Shown here piece by piece: positions 40,515-50,439 of a stretch of 64,000 nucleotides of DNA. The translations under genes were made by a program, and so were the position numbers. The notes beneath the pieces were generated by a model. That model made no database searches and had not been told where the DNA came from. It worked only from the letters and a program-made list of their open reading frames with translations. Each line of letters starts with the position of its first letter. Within the stretch, counting starts at the first letter, position 1. The stretch is from contig JACPSE010000058.1 in assembly GCA_016193465.1 (NCBI GenBank), forward strand, positions 1-64,000, given 5' to 3'. This DNA comes from Deltaproteobacteria bacterium (GTDB lineage Bacteria; Desulfobacterota; Binatia; UBA9968).

Positions 40515-41317
40515 GGGTGCAGCAACCTCAGATAATAGGTGGTGAACACGACTGGGAATATAAGACTATCCATTCGATCCAGCAACCCGCCATGGCCGGG
40601 AAGGAGGGAGCCCGAATCCTTGACAGAAAAGACCCGCTTGATCCACGATTCAAAGAGGTCCCCTACCTGACCGAGAATGCTCAGAACAAGCGAGAGCGGT
40701 AGGATTTCCACCCAAGGGATCGCCGGCAGCAAAAAAATCCCTCCAAGGATCCCCGCAAGCACGCTGGCTGCCAGGGAAGCGATCGCCCCTTCCACGGTCT
40801 TGCCAGGACTGATCTCAGGATACAGCTTGTTCTTGCCGATGGCATTACCCGCGAAATAGCCCGCCGTATCTCCTGTCATAATCACCAGAAAGAGAAAAAA
40901 GACCCACGCCCTGCCATCCCGAGACTGGTAGAGTAGAGCCAGATGGGGAACCAGATAGCCGATGTAGAGAACTCCCAGGAGGGTCCAGCTCAGGTGTTGG
41001 TATCTCTTTTCCAGCTCGCCGCCAGGAAAAAGATACGTCGAGAAGATCAGGAGGATTACAATGCCCAGGGACAACCCAGGCTCAGGGGCACCCGGGATGA
41101 CAATACCAAGGGACAACAACGCCCCCAGGGCTATGCCGAGGGTCCGCTCTTTCGGGCGGTCGCGAAAGACGATGAAGAAATACTCCCACAGGGCGATGGC
41201 GGTAGCCAAAAAAACCAGCAGCGAGAAATGGCCTGCTCGACCCCAACCGATGATCAAGATCAAAAGGGGGACCCCCACCGAGGCGGTTATCACCCTGGAC
41301 CGGATCTGCGTGTTCAC
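40511..41317 (-). CDS. cdsA: Phosphatidate cytidylyltransferase
   Basis: A 268-residue polytopic enzyme that makes CDP-diacylglycerol, the substrate of PssA. The signature near the C-terminus is S.LGQVGDLFESWIKRVFSVKDSGSLLPGHGGLLDRMDSL. Several hydrophobic helices precede it, and TGDTAGYFAGNAIGKNKL with SPGKTVEGA are conserved. It overlaps uppS and dxr by 4 bases on each side. Confidence 0.95.
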   Translation of the reverse strand: MNTQIRSRVITASVGVPLLILIIGWGRAGHFSLLVFLATAIALWEYFFIVFRDRPKERTLGIALGALLSLGIVIPGAPEPGLSLGIVILLIFSTYLFPGGELEKRYQHLSWTLLGVLYIGYLVPHLALLYQSRDGRAWVFFLFLVIMTGDTAGYFAGNAIGKNKLYPEISPGKTVEGAIASLAASVLAGILGGIFLLPAIPWVEILPLSLVLSILGQVGDLFESWIKRVFSVKDSGSLLPGHGGLLDRMDSLIFPVVFTTYYLRLLHP

Positions 41318-42081
41318 CGGTTCCTGCCCACGGAGCGAAGAGGCTGTGCAATCTGTTCATCGGTACGGCCGAATCTCCTGCGGCGGCGTTGAAACTCCAA
41401 GAGCGCCTCAAGATATTCTGCTTCACGAAAATCTGGCCAGAGGGCAGGAGTGATGTAGAGTTCCGTGTAAGGAATCTGCCAGAGGAAGAAATTACTGATG
41501 CGCATCTCTCCGCTGGTGCGGATCAGAAGATCCGGATCCGGGATGGATTTCGTCTCCATGTGCGCGGAGACCATCTCCTCCTTGATGTCCTCCACAGCGC
41601 ACACACCTTCCTTTACCTTTCGCGCTATGCGCTGAACCATCCTGACGATGTCGTCGCGACCGCTGTAGCTGAGAGCAAGCAGAACGGTCATTCCTTTGTT
41701 GTGCTGCGTTGCCTCGACGGCATGCTCCAGGGTCTGCAGCACCGGGACTGGAAGACGGCTCCTGTCGCCGATGGCGAGGAGACGGATACCGTGCCGCATC
41801 ATCTTCGGTTGCTCCACCGTCAAGTAATGCTCGAGCAGGCCCATCAGCGCGTGCACCTCGTCCTTGGGCCTCAGCCAATTTTCGGTGGAAAAAGCGTAGA
41901 GAGAAAGATAGGGGATCCCCAGTTTACGGCTCATCTCCACGACCGCTCGGACCGACGCCCTACCCCGGCGGTGTCCCTCGATGCGCCCCTTGCCCCTTAA
42001 GCGGGCCCAACGTCCGTTGCCATCCATAATGATGGCCACATGTCCGGGCAACCGGCCCTTGTCTAAGCCCTTTAGATTCAT
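41314..42081 (-). CDS. uppS: Isoprenyl transferase (undecaprenyl diphosphate synthase)
   Basis: A 255-residue cis-prenyltransferase that makes the lipid carrier for peptidoglycan and O-antigen. The catalytic start HVAIIMDGNGRWARLRGKGRIEGHRRG is intact, followed by LSLYAFSTENWLRPKDEV, ALSYSGRDDIV and the C-terminal PDLLIRTSGEMRISNFFLWQIPYTELY. Length is normal. Confidence 0.96.
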   Translation of the reverse strand: MNLKGLDKGRLPGHVAIIMDGNGRWARLRGKGRIEGHRRGRASVRAVVEMSRKLGIPYLSLYAFSTENWLRPKDEVHALMGLLEHYLTVEQPKMMRHGIRLLAIGDRSRLPVPVLQTLEHAVEATQHNKGMTVLLALSYSGRDDIVRMVQRIARKVKEGVCAVEDIKEEMVSAHMETKSIPDPDLLIRTSGEMRISNFFLWQIPYTELYITPALWPDFREAEYLEALLEFQRRRRRFGRTDEQIAQPLRSVGRNR

Positions 42082-42119
42082 GCTGGATTGTGAATGGCGG
42101 GAGGGAAATGAGGCAGACC

Positions 42120-42677
42120 TCAGACCTCCATGATTTCGTCTTCTTTGGTCTTCAGTACCTTGTCGATCCTGCCGATGAAGTCATCGGTAATTTTTTGAAC
42201 TCGATCCTGATTATGTTTGAGATCGTCCTCGGTAATCTCCTTATTTTTGGTGATCTCCTTGAGTTTCTCAATCGTGAGCCGCCTGTGGTTGCGGATGGAG
42301 ACGCGGAACTCTTCCGCTACTTTCTTCACGTGCCTGACCAGTTCCTTGCGTCTCTCCTCGGTCAATTCAGGGATGGGAATCCGGATCACTTTCCCGTCGT
42401 TGTTGGGCGTCAACCCCAGACCCGCTTTAAGGATGCCCTTTTCGATGTTGCCGATGGCCCCTTTGTCGTAGGGCTGAACTACTAACAGGCGCGCTTCCGG
42501 AGCACCCAGGTTGGCTAGCTGATTGATAGGAGTCGGGCTGCCGTAGTAATCCACCATAACCCCCTCCAGCAGCGCGGTCGAGGCCCTTCCCGTTCGCACC
42601 TTCGCAAGGTCTTTGCGAAAGGCCACCACGGACTTTTCCATTTCTTTCTGGACCTCAGTAAAAAAACCCTCGTTCAT
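42120..42677 (-). CDS. frr: Ribosome recycling factor
   Basis: A 185-residue RRF. With EF-G it splits post-termination ribosomes. Motifs: [59 protein letters not shown] and [11 protein letters not shown]. It overlaps pyrH by 4 bases. Confidence 0.97.
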   Translation of the reverse strand: MNEGFFTEVQKEMEKSVVAFRKDLAKVRTGRASTALLEGVMVDYYGSPTPINQLANLGAPEARLLVVQPYDKGAIGNIEKGILKAGLGLTPNNDGKVIRIPIPELTEERRKELVRHVKKVAEEFRVSIRNHRRLTIEKLKEITKNKEITEDDLKHNQDRVQKITDDFIGRIDKVLKTKEDEIMEV

Positions 42678-43405
42678 CTCTTACCTGCGCTCACCAGGGT
42701 GCCGATCCCTTCACCACGGACAACTCTCTTAATATTGCCCTTCTCCATAATGTTGAAGACGACGATGGGCAACTGGTTGTCCATGCAAAGAGAGATCGCG
42801 GTGGAGTCCATGACCTTGAGTTCTTTATTCAGCACCTCGATATAGGTCAACTCCCCGTACATCTTGGCCCCCTCATGCTTCAGGGGGTCAGCATCGTAGA
42901 CCCCTTTTACTTTGGTCGCCTTGAGAATTACGTCGGCGCCGATTTCCATGGCTCGAAGGCTGGCCGTGGTATCGGTCGTGAAATAGGGGTTGCCGGTCCC
43001 GCCGGCGAAGATCACGACCCGTCCTTTTTCCAGATGCCGGGTCGCCCGGCGTCGAATATAGGGCTCCGCCACTTGACGCATTTCTATCGCAGACATAACC
43101 CGGGTCGAGACGCCGCTCTTCTCCAGGGCATCTTGCAGGGCAAGACTGTTGATGACCGTAGCCAGCATTCCCATGTAGTCCGCAGTGGCCCGCTCCATTC
43201 CGCCCTCGCTCGCCTCCGCGCCGCGAAGGATGTTCCCTCCGCCGATGACCAAGGCCATCTCACAGCCCATTTCTTTGACCTCTTTGATTTCTTCGGCAAA
43301 GGCCCGCACCATTTTGGAGTCAATCCCGTATTTTTGCGCGCCTGCGAGGACCTCACCGGTAACCTTCAAGATGACCCGCTTATATTTTAGTTTCGCACCA
43401 CCCAT
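42674..43405 (-). CDS. pyrH: UMP kinase
   Basis: A 243-residue UMP kinase that makes UDP for nucleotide synthesis. Motifs: [76 protein letters not shown] and [19 protein letters not shown]. The start at 43405 may be a few codons early, before LKYKRVILK. It lies 10 bases after tsf. Confidence 0.96.
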   Translation of the reverse strand: MGGAKLKYKRVILKVTGEVLAGAQKYGIDSKMVRAFAEEIKEVKEMGCEMALVIGGGNILRGAEASEGGMERATADYMGMLATVINSLALQDALEKSGVSTRVMSAIEMRQVAEPYIRRRATRHLEKGRVVIFAGGTGNPYFTTDTTASLRAMEIGADVILKATKVKGVYDADPLKHEGAKMYGELTYIEVLNKELKVMDSTAISLCMDNQLPIVVFNIMEKGNIKRVVRGEGIGTLVSAGKR

Positions 43406-43415
43406 TCCAAGCCGC

Positions 43416-44024
43416 CTATCCCCTTTCTACTCCCTCGCCGAGGTGGTAGCGGGCGAAACGGCGTACTTGGATGTTTTCCTGTAGTTTTGCCACAGTGTCT
43501 TTCATCAAATCCCCCACCTTGCGATCCGGATCCTTGATAAAAGCCTGTTCGAGCAGACAGAACTCGGAATAAAACCGCTCCATCTTCCCTTCCACGATCT
43601 TGTCGATCACTTTCTCCGGTTTCCCCGAATCCGCCGCTTGACGCCGATAGATTTCCCTTTCCCTCTCCAGCTCCTCGGGGGGAACGTCCTGCGGGCGAAT
43701 ATATCGGGGGTTCGTGGCCGCAATCTGCATGGCAATATCTTTCAATAGCGCTTGAAATTCTGCTGTTCGCGCTACGAAGTCCGTCTCGCAGTTCAGCTCA
43801 ACCAAGACACCGATCTTCCCGCCCGCATGGATGTACGCCCCCACCAGTCCTTCGGCCGCCACACGGCCCATTTTCTTTGCCGCAGCCGCCAGACCTTTGC
43901 GACGCAGGTAATCCACCGCCTTTTCCAGGTCCCCCCCAGACTCAGCCAGCGCCTTTTTGCAATCCATGATGCCGGCGCCGGTCTTTTCCCGCAGCTCTCT
44001 AACTGAAGCGGCATGCACTTCCAT
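43416..44024 (-). CDS. tsf: Elongation factor Ts (short form)
   Basis: A 202-residue EF-Ts that recycles EF-Tu. The N-terminal domain ([37 protein letters not shown]) and [15 protein letters not shown] are intact. It is shorter than the about 280 residues of E. coli because one core subdomain is reduced, a form known in several phyla. It follows rpsB by 5 bases. Confidence 0.95.
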   Translation of the reverse strand: MEVHAASVRELREKTGAGIMDCKKALAESGGDLEKAVDYLRRKGLAAAAKKMGRVAAEGLVGAYIHAGGKIGVLVELNCETDFVARTAEFQALLKDIAMQIAATNPRYIRPQDVPPEELEREREIYRRQAADSGKPEKVIDKIVEGKMERFYSEFCLLEQAFIKDPDRKVGDLMKDTVAKLQENIQVRRFARYHLGEGVERG

Positions 44025-44029
44025 CGAAA

Positions 44030-44821
44030 TTATATCCCTCCTGCCGCCGAGGTCACAGCAGGGTCAGCCTCAGCAGCCGCAGCCGTTGGCTCCGCTGTCT
44101 TCTCATCCTCTTTATCCTTTACCAAGGACTGCTCGTAGAGCGCTTTCCCTTCAACCACAGCGTCCGCGATGGCGGCGCAAAAGAGCCTGATCGCCCGTAT
44201 GGCATCGTCGTTGCCGGGGACTTTGCAATCCACCATGTCTGGATCGCAATTAGTATCGATAACAGCCACCACGGGGATCCCCAGTTTTCTCGCCTCTTTA
44301 ACCGCGATCTCTTCCTGGTTTGGATCAACCACAAAAATAGCGTCGGGAAGCTTTCTCATGCCCTTAATCCCGCCCAGGGCCTGCTCCAGTTTTTCTTTTT
44401 CGCGCCTCAGGCCCAACATCTCCTTCTTCGTCAGGGCCTCGACAATCTTGGGGTCGTTTTGCATCTCCTCAAGCCTTCGCAGCCGCTCGATGCTCTGGCG
44501 AATAGTTGCAAAGTTGGTAAGGGTCCCGCCCAGCCACCGGTTGTGGACATGGAACATCCCGCTCCGCTCTGCCTCCTCTTTGATCGCTTCCTGGGCCTGT
44601 TTTTTTGTCCCCACGAACAGAATATTTCCTCCGCCAGCGGCGAGGTCGCGGACAAAGGCGGCAACGCTTTTGAACATCGTGACCGTCTGCTGCAGATCAA
44701 TGATGTGAATGCCGTTACGGGCCCCAAAAATGTAGGGCTTCATCTTGGGATTCCAGCGGCTGGTCTGATGACCAAAGTGAACCCCTGCCTCCAAAAGCTG
44801 CTTCATGGATATCTCGGCCAT
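44030..44821 (-). CDS. rpsB: 30S ribosomal protein S2
   Basis: A 263-residue S2: [103 protein letters not shown]. The C-terminus has an acidic/Ala-rich tail ([20 protein letters not shown]). It heads the rpsB-tsf-pyrH-frr group. A hairpin in its leader (44951-44965) may be an autoregulation site. Confidence 0.97.
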   Translation of the reverse strand: MAEISMKQLLEAGVHFGHQTSRWNPKMKPYIFGARNGIHIIDLQQTVTMFKSVAAFVRDLAAGGGNILFVGTKKQAQEAIKEEAERSGMFHVHNRWLGGTLTNFATIRQSIERLRRLEEMQNDPKIVEALTKKEMLGLRREKEKLEQALGGIKGMRKLPDAIFVVDPNQEEIAVKEARKLGIPVVAVIDTNCDPDMVDCKVPGNDDAIRAIRLFCAAIADAVVEGKALYEQSLVKDKEDEKTAEPTAAAAEADPAVTSAAGGI

Positions 44822-44950
44822 AAACTACGCTCCTTTGGTTGTATCCTCCCCTTTCCTCACTTCCGCTCCTTACCCATCATGGGCACCAGGGAGAGGATCA
44901 GAAAGGGTGTGAAATGACTCCCGGAAAGTCTCTGGCTCCCGGGATCCCAA

Positions 44951-44965
44951 ACGCCCAATGGGCGT
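44951..44965 (-). promoter_or_regulatory. Palindrome in the rpsB leader
   Basis: A perfect ACGCCCA-N-TGGGCGT hairpin, with further CCCA/TGGG pairing outside, about 130 bases before rpsB. S2 leaders in several phyla bind S2 for autoregulation; this is a candidate only. It lies in the gap 44822-45056, which holds no other supported feature. Confidence 0.35.
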
Positions 44966-45056
44966 CCTGGGGCATCAATCAAAAAGACTTAACGATCTTG
45001 CGGTTTTAACAAAGATCTGCAACCGGTGCAAGGCGGCGAAAAGGAAACAGGGCGGG

Positions 45057-46361
45057 TCATTGGTTCATGGATTCAAGGAACTCCTTGTTGTTCTTCGTCC
45101 CATGAATCTTGTCCAACAAAAACTCCATCGCCTCCACTACACTCAACTGCGATAAAACCTTCCGCAGTATCCAGATTCGATTCAGATCTTCCCTGGATAT
45201 CAAAAGCTCTTCTTTTCTCGTTCCCGACTTGTTGATGTCGATCGCCGGGAAAACCCGCTTATCCATCAGGCGTCGGTCCAAATGGATCTCCATGTTGCCG
45301 GTCCCCTTGAACTCTTCAAAGATCACCTCATCCATGCGGCTGCCGGTATCTATAAGGGCCGTCGCAATGATGGTGAGGCTCCCGCCGTCCTCGATGTTGC
45401 GAGCGGCCCCAAAAAACTTTTTCGGTTTATGCAGCGCATTGGAGTCCACCCCGCCGGATAGGATCTTGCCGCTCGGGGGCACCACCGTATTATAGGCCCG
45501 AGCCAAACGGGTGATGCTGTCGAGCAAGATCACCACGTCCTTTCCGTGTTCTACCAGCCGCTTGGCCTTTTCAATCACCATCTCGGCTACCTGAACGTGG
45601 CGCGTTGCGGGTTCGTCAAAGGTTGAGCTGACGACTTCCCCGTCCACCGAGCGCTGCATATCGGTTACCTCTTCGGGCCGCTCGTCAATCAGAAGGACAA
45701 TCAGGATCACTTCTTTGTGGTTTTGGGCAAGGGCCTTAGCGATGCTCTGCAGCATCATCGTCTTACCTGTCCGAGGGGCAGCCACAATCAGCCCTCTCTG
45801 ACCCTTGCCGATCGGAGTCAAGAGATCCACGACGCGTGTCGTGTATTCGTCAGGCTGGTATTCCAGTTTGAAGCGCTCATTGGGATAGAGGGGCGTGAGG
45901 TTATCGAAGAGAATTTTGTCCCTTGCCCTCTCGGGGTCTTCGTAGTTGATCGATTCCACTTTGGGCAGGGCAAAGTAGCGCTCGCCCTCTTTGGGGGGAC
46001 GGATATGTCCCGAAATGATATCGCCCGTGCGGAGATTGAAGCGGCGTATCTGGCTGGGAGAGACATAAATATCGTCCGGACCAGGAAGGTAATTATAGTC
46101 CGGGGCTCTGAGGAAACCGAAACCATCAGGGAGCGTCTCCAGCACCCCCTCCCCATAGATATAGCCGTTCTGCTCGGTCTGGGCCTGCAGGATGGCGAAG
46201 ATCAGCTCCTGCTTGCGCATGTTGGCCGCGCCTTCGATATTGAAGTTTTTGCCGATAGTTGCCAGCTCGCTGATCCTCTTCTCTTTGAGCGACTTAAGAT
46301 TTAACCCATTCTCCTCCACCACGTCCGACTCGGATCGAGTCCTCCCACGTACCATAACCAT
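45057..46361 (-). CDS. rho: Transcription termination factor Rho
   Basis: A 434-residue hexameric RNA helicase. N-terminal helical part, RNA-binding OSB fold ([39 protein letters not shown]), P-loop [12 protein letters not shown], Walker [20 protein letters not shown] and [14 protein letters not shown], and the Q/R loops ([28 protein letters not shown]). The P-loop differs from the usual PPKAGKT by PRTGKT. The start at 46361 has AAAGGAG just upstream. No insertion domain is present. Confidence 0.97.
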   Translation of the reverse strand: MVMVRGRTRSESDVVEENGLNLKSLKEKRISELATIGKNFNIEGAANMRKQELIFAILQAQTEQNGYIYGEGVLETLPDGFGFLRAPDYNYLPGPDDIYVSPSQIRRFNLRTGDIISGHIRPPKEGERYFALPKVESINYEDPERARDKILFDNLTPLYPNERFKLEYQPDEYTTRVVDLLTPIGKGQRGLIVAAPRTGKTMMLQSIAKALAQNHKEVILIVLLIDERPEEVTDMQRSVDGEVVSSTFDEPATRHVQVAEMVIEKAKRLVEHGKDVVILLDSITRLARAYNTVVPPSGKILSGGVDSNALHKPKKFFGAARNIEDGGSLTIIATALIDTGSRMDEVIFEEFKGTGNMEIHLDRRLMDKRVFPAIDINKSGTRKEELLISREDLNRIWILRKVLSQLSVVEAMEFLLDKIHGTKNNKEFLESMNQ

Positions 46362-46698
46362 GCGTCTCCTTTCATGCCCAAAAGTGAATTTTTCTAAAGC
46401 CCATCCTACCCTGCTTCATCCGTTCTACCGAACCCTCTAACCTCAACTCCCCGAGGCACGGACGTTTCCAAAACGCAACAATTGCCCTACGACTACGATT
46501 AGGAGGTCCTGCTTACAGACGCGGTATTTCAAGACAACAAAGGTCGCAACACAGAAGTGAATCTTATGTTTGAAATCCAAATCAAAGGTTTAGGTCGGAA
46601 TACAGTGAATGACAACCTTAGTGTGGGGTTAGCTCCAAAGAGTATCGCTGAATCAGGAAGCCGAAGATGCCCCATCATAAAAAAAACAAACCTCCTTG
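46362..46698. other. Gap between rluD and rho, no confident gene
   Basis: About 340 bases. The plus strand has an open frame of about 75 codons from about 46501 to 46732 without a clear start (LTDAVFQDNKGRNTEVNLMF, then EIQIKGLGRNTVND); it could be a decayed gene end or chance. The rho promoter should lie here; no strong sigma70 match was seen. Confidence 0.4.
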
Positions 46699-47733
46699 TC
46701 AACCCCCCTCCCCCGCTTTTCTCCGGTCGCTGAGGGAACGGAGTTCCCTCAGAGAGTCCAAAAGCCGCTGCATGTCCAACGGCAGGGGGGCGGTGAATTC
46801 GACCGCCAAACCAGTACGCGGATGGCTGAAACCGAGGCGCTCTGCGTGGAGGGCCTGACGCGGAAAATCGTCCAGAGCCGGCAGTCCCACCCGATCCCTG
46901 CCGAGCACGCCGCGCCTACGACCGTAGGTTCGGTCCCCGACCACGGGATATCCCTGGTCCGCGAGATGCACGCGGATCTGATGGGTGCGTCCGCTATGAG
47001 GCCTGAGGCGCAACAAGGTGACCCAGCCATTTGCCTCCCTGGTTGCCCCCACACCAAAGGACTCTTTCACCTGCCATTCCGTTAAGGCCTCCCTCAAGCC
47101 GGGCAGGGAGTAAAGGCTCGACATCCTTTTTCGGTCGCTTCTGTGACGGCCGATGGGACGATTGACCGCTCCCCTCTTTGGATCAACCAGCCCCCACACG
47201 AGGGCGAGATACTCTTTGAGAACGCGCCGTTCCTTAAACTGCAGAGCGATGTGGTGAAAGGCCTGTTCGTGCTTTGCAACAACCATGACGCCAGACGTGT
47301 CCTTATCCAACCGATGGACAATTCCCGGACGCCGCTCTCCGCCAATACCCCTGAGATTTGGGCAGTGATAGAGGAGGGCATTCACTAACGTTCCGCTTCG
47401 CCTTCCGGCAGCCGGATGGACTACCATCCCGGCCGCCTTATTGATCACAATGCAATCCTCGTCTTCATAGATGATATCCAGCGGCAGCGCCTCTGGCGCT
47501 AACGCTGTCTCTCGTGGAGGTATCTGCTCAATCTCAATACAGTCGTTGGACTTGAGACGCGTGCTGGGTTTTGTTCTATTCCCGTTCAGGATGATCTGCC
47601 CCTCGGCAATCATCCTCTGGATGCCGGACCGGCTCCACCTTCCCGCCTGTGGAGCGTCAGGAAAATGACGCGTCAGGAAAAGATCCAGGCGCATGCCGAC
47701 GTGCTCTTCATCCACAGCCAAACGGTTTAGCAC
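46699..47733 (-). CDS. rluD: RluD-family 23S rRNA pseudouridine synthase
   Basis: A 344-residue RluA-family enzyme. An N-terminal S4 domain (VGMRLDLFLTRHFP, SRSGIQRMIAEGQIILNG) is followed by the synthase domain with catalytic Asp143 in RPGIVHRLDKDTSGVMVVAK, then HSGRTHQIRVHLADQGYPVVGD. The C-terminal LGFSHPRTG closes the family pattern. RluD is the likeliest member, but RluC-type activity cannot be excluded. Confidence 0.9.
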   Translation of the reverse strand: MLNRLAVDEEHVGMRLDLFLTRHFPDAPQAGRWSRSGIQRMIAEGQIILNGNRTKPSTRLKSNDCIEIEQIPPRETALAPEALPLDIIYEDEDCIVINKAAGMVVHPAAGRRSGTLVNALLYHCPNLRGIGGERRPGIVHRLDKDTSGVMVVAKHEQAFHHIALQFKERRVLKEYLALVWGLVDPKRGAVNRPIGRHRSDRKRMSSLYSLPGLREALTEWQVKESFGVGATREANGWVTLLRLRPHSGRTHQIRVHLADQGYPVVGDRTYGRRRGVLGRDRVGLPALDDFPRQALHAERLGFSHPRTGLAVEFTAPLPLDMQRLLDSLRELRSLSDRRKAGEGG

Positions 47734-47734
47734 A

Positions 47735-47795
47735 ATGAAAATCTCAAAATGAAATTTAAATTTTGCAATTTGCCTTTTGCAATTTGCATTTTTTG
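47735..47795. repeat. Intergenic word repeat (TTTGCAATTTgc type)
   Basis: AT-rich repeats of AAATTT, TTTTGCAATTTGC and TGAAATTTAAA between rluD and ribF. It is similar in style to 4018-4076. Confidence 0.55.
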
Positions 47796-48752
47796 CTACC
47801 TTGCCAGTCCTACCCGCTCGTGTTTTCGGCTCTGACTCAAGATCTGCTGGGCACTCAAGACATCTTTCTTCATCTGCTCCACTAGAGTCTCAGGTGAGGA
47901 AAACTTTCTCTCCTCTCGAATCCTCTTAACAAAAAACAATTTCACGGACCGGCCGTAGAGGTCTCCCGAAAAATCGAAAACATAGCTTTCAACGGTCCTC
48001 GGCGCGTCTCCAAAGGTCGGATTCACCCCGATGTTGGTAACGCTCTGCCACAGGCGCTCGCCCGCCTGCAAGAAAGTGGCATAGATGCCGTCCAAGGGGA
48101 GCACCTCCGTCCGCGGAACAATGTTGGCAGTTGGAAAACCGAGCTGGCGCCCTCTTTGATGGCCGGGAATCACCCGCCCCGAGACAAAATGGTAACGGCC
48201 CAGAAACCGCTCAGCGTCTTGCACCTCACCCCGCTCAAGCATGGCCCTGATCCGGCTGCTGCTGACGCGCACCCCCCCCAGTTCCACCGGCTCTACGATC
48301 CCGACTTCAAACCCACTGGCGTCGCCCCATCGCATGAGATCCTCCACCCGGCCCTTTCTCCCCTTACCGAACCTCAAGTCCCTTCCCACCCACATCTTAC
48401 GAACCCGGAGGCGCTCGATTAAATAGCGGCGAACAAATGCGTCGGCCTCCATGCTCGCGAAGGCCCGATGGAAGGCCTGAATGATCGCCACATCCACTCC
48501 AAAGGAATCGAGGAGGTTCATCTTGTCTTTATGCGTCAAGATCAGCCGGGGAGCGCGCTCAGGGGCCAGGAGCCTGAGTGGATGGGGCTCAAAGGTTAAA
48601 ACCACCGAGCGGCCACCTAGCGCCTGAGCGTCCTGGACCACTCGTTGCAGCAGGGCTTGGTGGCCCAGGTGAATGCCGTCAAAGTTGCCCAGGGTCAGGA
48701 CGGATTTCGCAATGGATAAGTTTCGATCCTCTATATGGCGAACGATCTCCAT
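47796..48752 (-). CDS. ribF: Bifunctional riboflavin kinase/FMN adenylyltransferase
   Basis: A 318-residue RibF that makes FMN and FAD from riboflavin. The adenylyltransferase half has LTLGNFDGIHLGHQALL, VLTFEPHPLRLLAPERAP and SSSRIRAMLERGEV; the kinase half has YHFVSGRVIPGHQRGRQLGFPTANI and GVNPTFGD..RTVESYVFDFSGDLYG. Length is normal. Confidence 0.95.
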   Translation of the reverse strand: MEIVRHIEDRNLSIAKSVLTLGNFDGIHLGHQALLQRVVQDAQALGGRSVVLTFEPHPLRLLAPERAPRLILTHKDKMNLLDSFGVDVAIIQAFHRAFASMEADAFVRRYLIERLRVRKMWVGRDLRFGKGRKGRVEDLMRWGDASGFEVGIVEPVELGGVRVSSSRIRAMLERGEVQDAERFLGRYHFVSGRVIPGHQRGRQLGFPTANIVPRTEVLPLDGIYATFLQAGERLWQSVTNIGVNPTFGDAPRTVESYVFDFSGDLYGRSVKLFFVKRIREERKFSSPETLVEQMKKDVLSAQQILSQSRKHERVGLAR

Positions 48753-48756
48753 AGTT

Positions 48757-48838
48757 TTTAGAGAAGCTCTCAGCTACCAGCGCCCAGCTTCTATGCACCC
48801 GCTGATTGCTGACGGCTGAATGCTGATGGCTGGCGCAA
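48757..48838. repeat. Intergenic word repeat (GCTGAcgGCTGA type)
   Basis: CTCAGCTACCAGC, GCTGATTGCTGACGGCTGA and TGCTGATGGCTGGC words between cpoB and ribF. Confidence 0.6.
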
Positions 48839-48891
48839 GGTGATTAAAAAAACTCAGAGGTGGTTTTCCAGGACTCGGAGTATGCTAGGGG

Positions 48892-49752
48892 TCATGACTC
48901 CAGGGCCTTCAGCTTTTGTTTCGCCTTGGCAGCCTCCTCTGACTGGGGATACCGATCGACGAGTTCCTGGAGAATCAAACGGGCGTCCACCTTATCCCCG
49001 AGCTCAGCAAAGGCAAAACCTTGCTTGAGAAGAGCTGCCGGCACCTTGTCTCCTTTCGGATATTTGCGCCGAACCGCGTCAAACTCCAGAATGGCTTGGT
49101 CAAACTCTCGCAACGCGTAATGACTCTCTCCAATCCAATACTGGGCATTGTCCGCATACTCGCTCTGGGAATGTTTTCTGATAAAGTCTTTAAACCGAGC
49201 AATGGCGACCCGGTAATCCTTCTTCTCCAACAGTCTCCACGCCACTTCGTAATCTTTCTTGACAGCTTCCGACTCTGCCGACGGCTTTTCCCGGATCAAC
49301 TCACTCGACGTAGCGCCTTCGCGCGGGGCCGCCGACTCCTGACTACCGGGAGCTTGTTTCACGGCTTCTCGGAGGATCTTCAATTCCTCCTCGCGCGCCT
49401 TCAATAACGTCCCCTGGGCTTGGAGCTCCGAGCTCACCTTGGCTATCCGCGCCTCGATCTCTTTAACTCTCTGATCTCCCTCACGGGCGGACTGGCCAAG
49501 CTGGCGGTCAAGCTGATAACGGACCTCCTCGACCTTCTCTTTCAACGCGCCTAACTCCTCCTGCACCTGCTGGACGTTGGCGCGGGTGTCCGCCAAAGTG
49601 GAGCGGACGCCGTCGTACTCACTCTGAGTGGCGGCGTTTTCCACGCGAAGGCGCCGCTGCTCCCGCTCGATAAGCTCTATCTGTTGGGGGGTAGCGCAGC
49701 CCCATAGGGCCATCCCAACCAGCATGAGGAGCAAAGATAAAAAGCCCTTCAT
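48892..49752 (-). CDS. cpoB: Tol-Pal system protein CpoB/YbgF, lipoprotein
   Basis: A 286-residue protein. The N-terminus MKGFLSLLLMLVGMALWGC is a lipoprotein signal (E. coli CpoB has an ordinary one). A long coiled coil follows (about 25-130), then a Ser/Glu-rich linker and TPR repeats from about 165 (DYEVAWRLLEKKDYRVAIARFKDFIRKHSQSEYADNAQYWIGESHYALREFDQAI, YPKGDKVPAALLKQGFAFAELGDK). It coordinates outer-membrane constriction with peptidoglycan synthesis. It is last in the tolQ-R-A-B-pal-cpoB order. Confidence 0.92.
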   Translation of the reverse strand: MKGFLSLLLMLVGMALWGCATPQQIELIEREQRRLRVENAATQSEYDGVRSTLADTRANVQQVQEELGALKEKVEEVRYQLDRQLGQSAREGDQRVKEIEARIAKVSSELQAQGTLLKAREEELKILREAVKQAPGSQESAAPREGATSSELIREKPSAESEAVKKDYEVAWRLLEKKDYRVAIARFKDFIRKHSQSEYADNAQYWIGESHYALREFDQAILEFDAVRRKYPKGDKVPAALLKQGFAFAELGDKVDARLILQELVDRYPQSEEAAKAKQKLKALES

Positions 49753-49763
49753 GGTTTTAGGAG

Positions 49764-49834
49764 AAAAAATCCAGGAGCCAGGAGTCAGAATTCAGGATGC
49801 TGGATGCTGAATTCTGCATTCTTAAATTCTAACT
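49764..49834. repeat. Intergenic word repeat (gaATTCtgAATTC type)
   Basis: CCAGGAGCCAGGAGTCAG, GATGCTGGATGCTGAATTCTG and TTCTTAAATTCTAA words between cpoB and pal. Confidence 0.55.
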
Positions 49835-50392
49835 TCACGAGGCTGGCTTGGCAGAGACGATCACAAAACGTGCCCGACGGTTCTTCTGCCAGCATCCCTC
49901 GTTTTGCTCCTTGCAGACCGGCAGCTCTTCGCCGTAGCTGATAGTCGATAACCGCTCTTTAGAGATCCCCAGGGTGACCAGGTAGTCTTTAGCAGCCTGA
50001 GCCCGTTTCGCTCCCAGAGCCAAATTGTACTCGTTGGTCCCCCTCTCGTCACAGTGCCCTTCGATTTCTACCCGAGCCGCAGGGTTCGCCTTCAGCCAAC
50101 CGGCATTGGCCTTGAGCGTGCCTCGAGCTTCTGTCTTCAGATCATACTTGTCAAAATCAAAATAGATATCATTCAAAGGGCTGGGCGCCGGGGTTGTGCC
50201 GCGACGCGCTGCCTCCAAACTCGAAGGGGAGGGAGCTGCACGACCCGCCGGAGCGCTCTCTCTGGCGGTTGGTTGCGGCGGCGCCGGAGGCGGGGCCTCA
50301 GGCTTGGTGGTAGCAGGCGGGGGACAACCGGTTAAAGCAAGAAAGGCGAAGAACATCATCCCATACAACGACACGCGCAATCGATCAACCAT
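49835..50392 (-). CDS. pal: Peptidoglycan-associated lipoprotein Pal
   Basis: About 185 residues from ATG 50392 (MVDRLRVSLYGMMFFAFLALTGC). This start is preceded by GGAGAGAG and gives a clean lipobox; the longer frame from 50416 adds eight residues. A Pro/Ala-rich linker (PPPATTKPEAPPPAPPQPT) leads to the OmpA-like domain: IYFDFDKYDLKTEAR, VEIEGHCDERGTNEYNLALGAKRAQAAKDYL and NRRARFVI. It links the outer membrane to peptidoglycan. Confidence 0.95.
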   Translation of the reverse strand: MVDRLRVSLYGMMFFAFLALTGCPPPATTKPEAPPPAPPQPTARESAPAGRAAPSPSSLEAARRGTTPAPSPLNDIYFDFDKYDLKTEARGTLKANAGWLKANPAARVEIEGHCDERGTNEYNLALGAKRAQAAKDYLVTLGISKERLSTISYGEELPVCKEQNEGCWQKNRRARFVIVSAKPAS

Positions 50393-50439
50393 CTCTCTCT
50401 CCTTTCTTATCCCCAACTTAGATTAATCTATAAAGGCGT

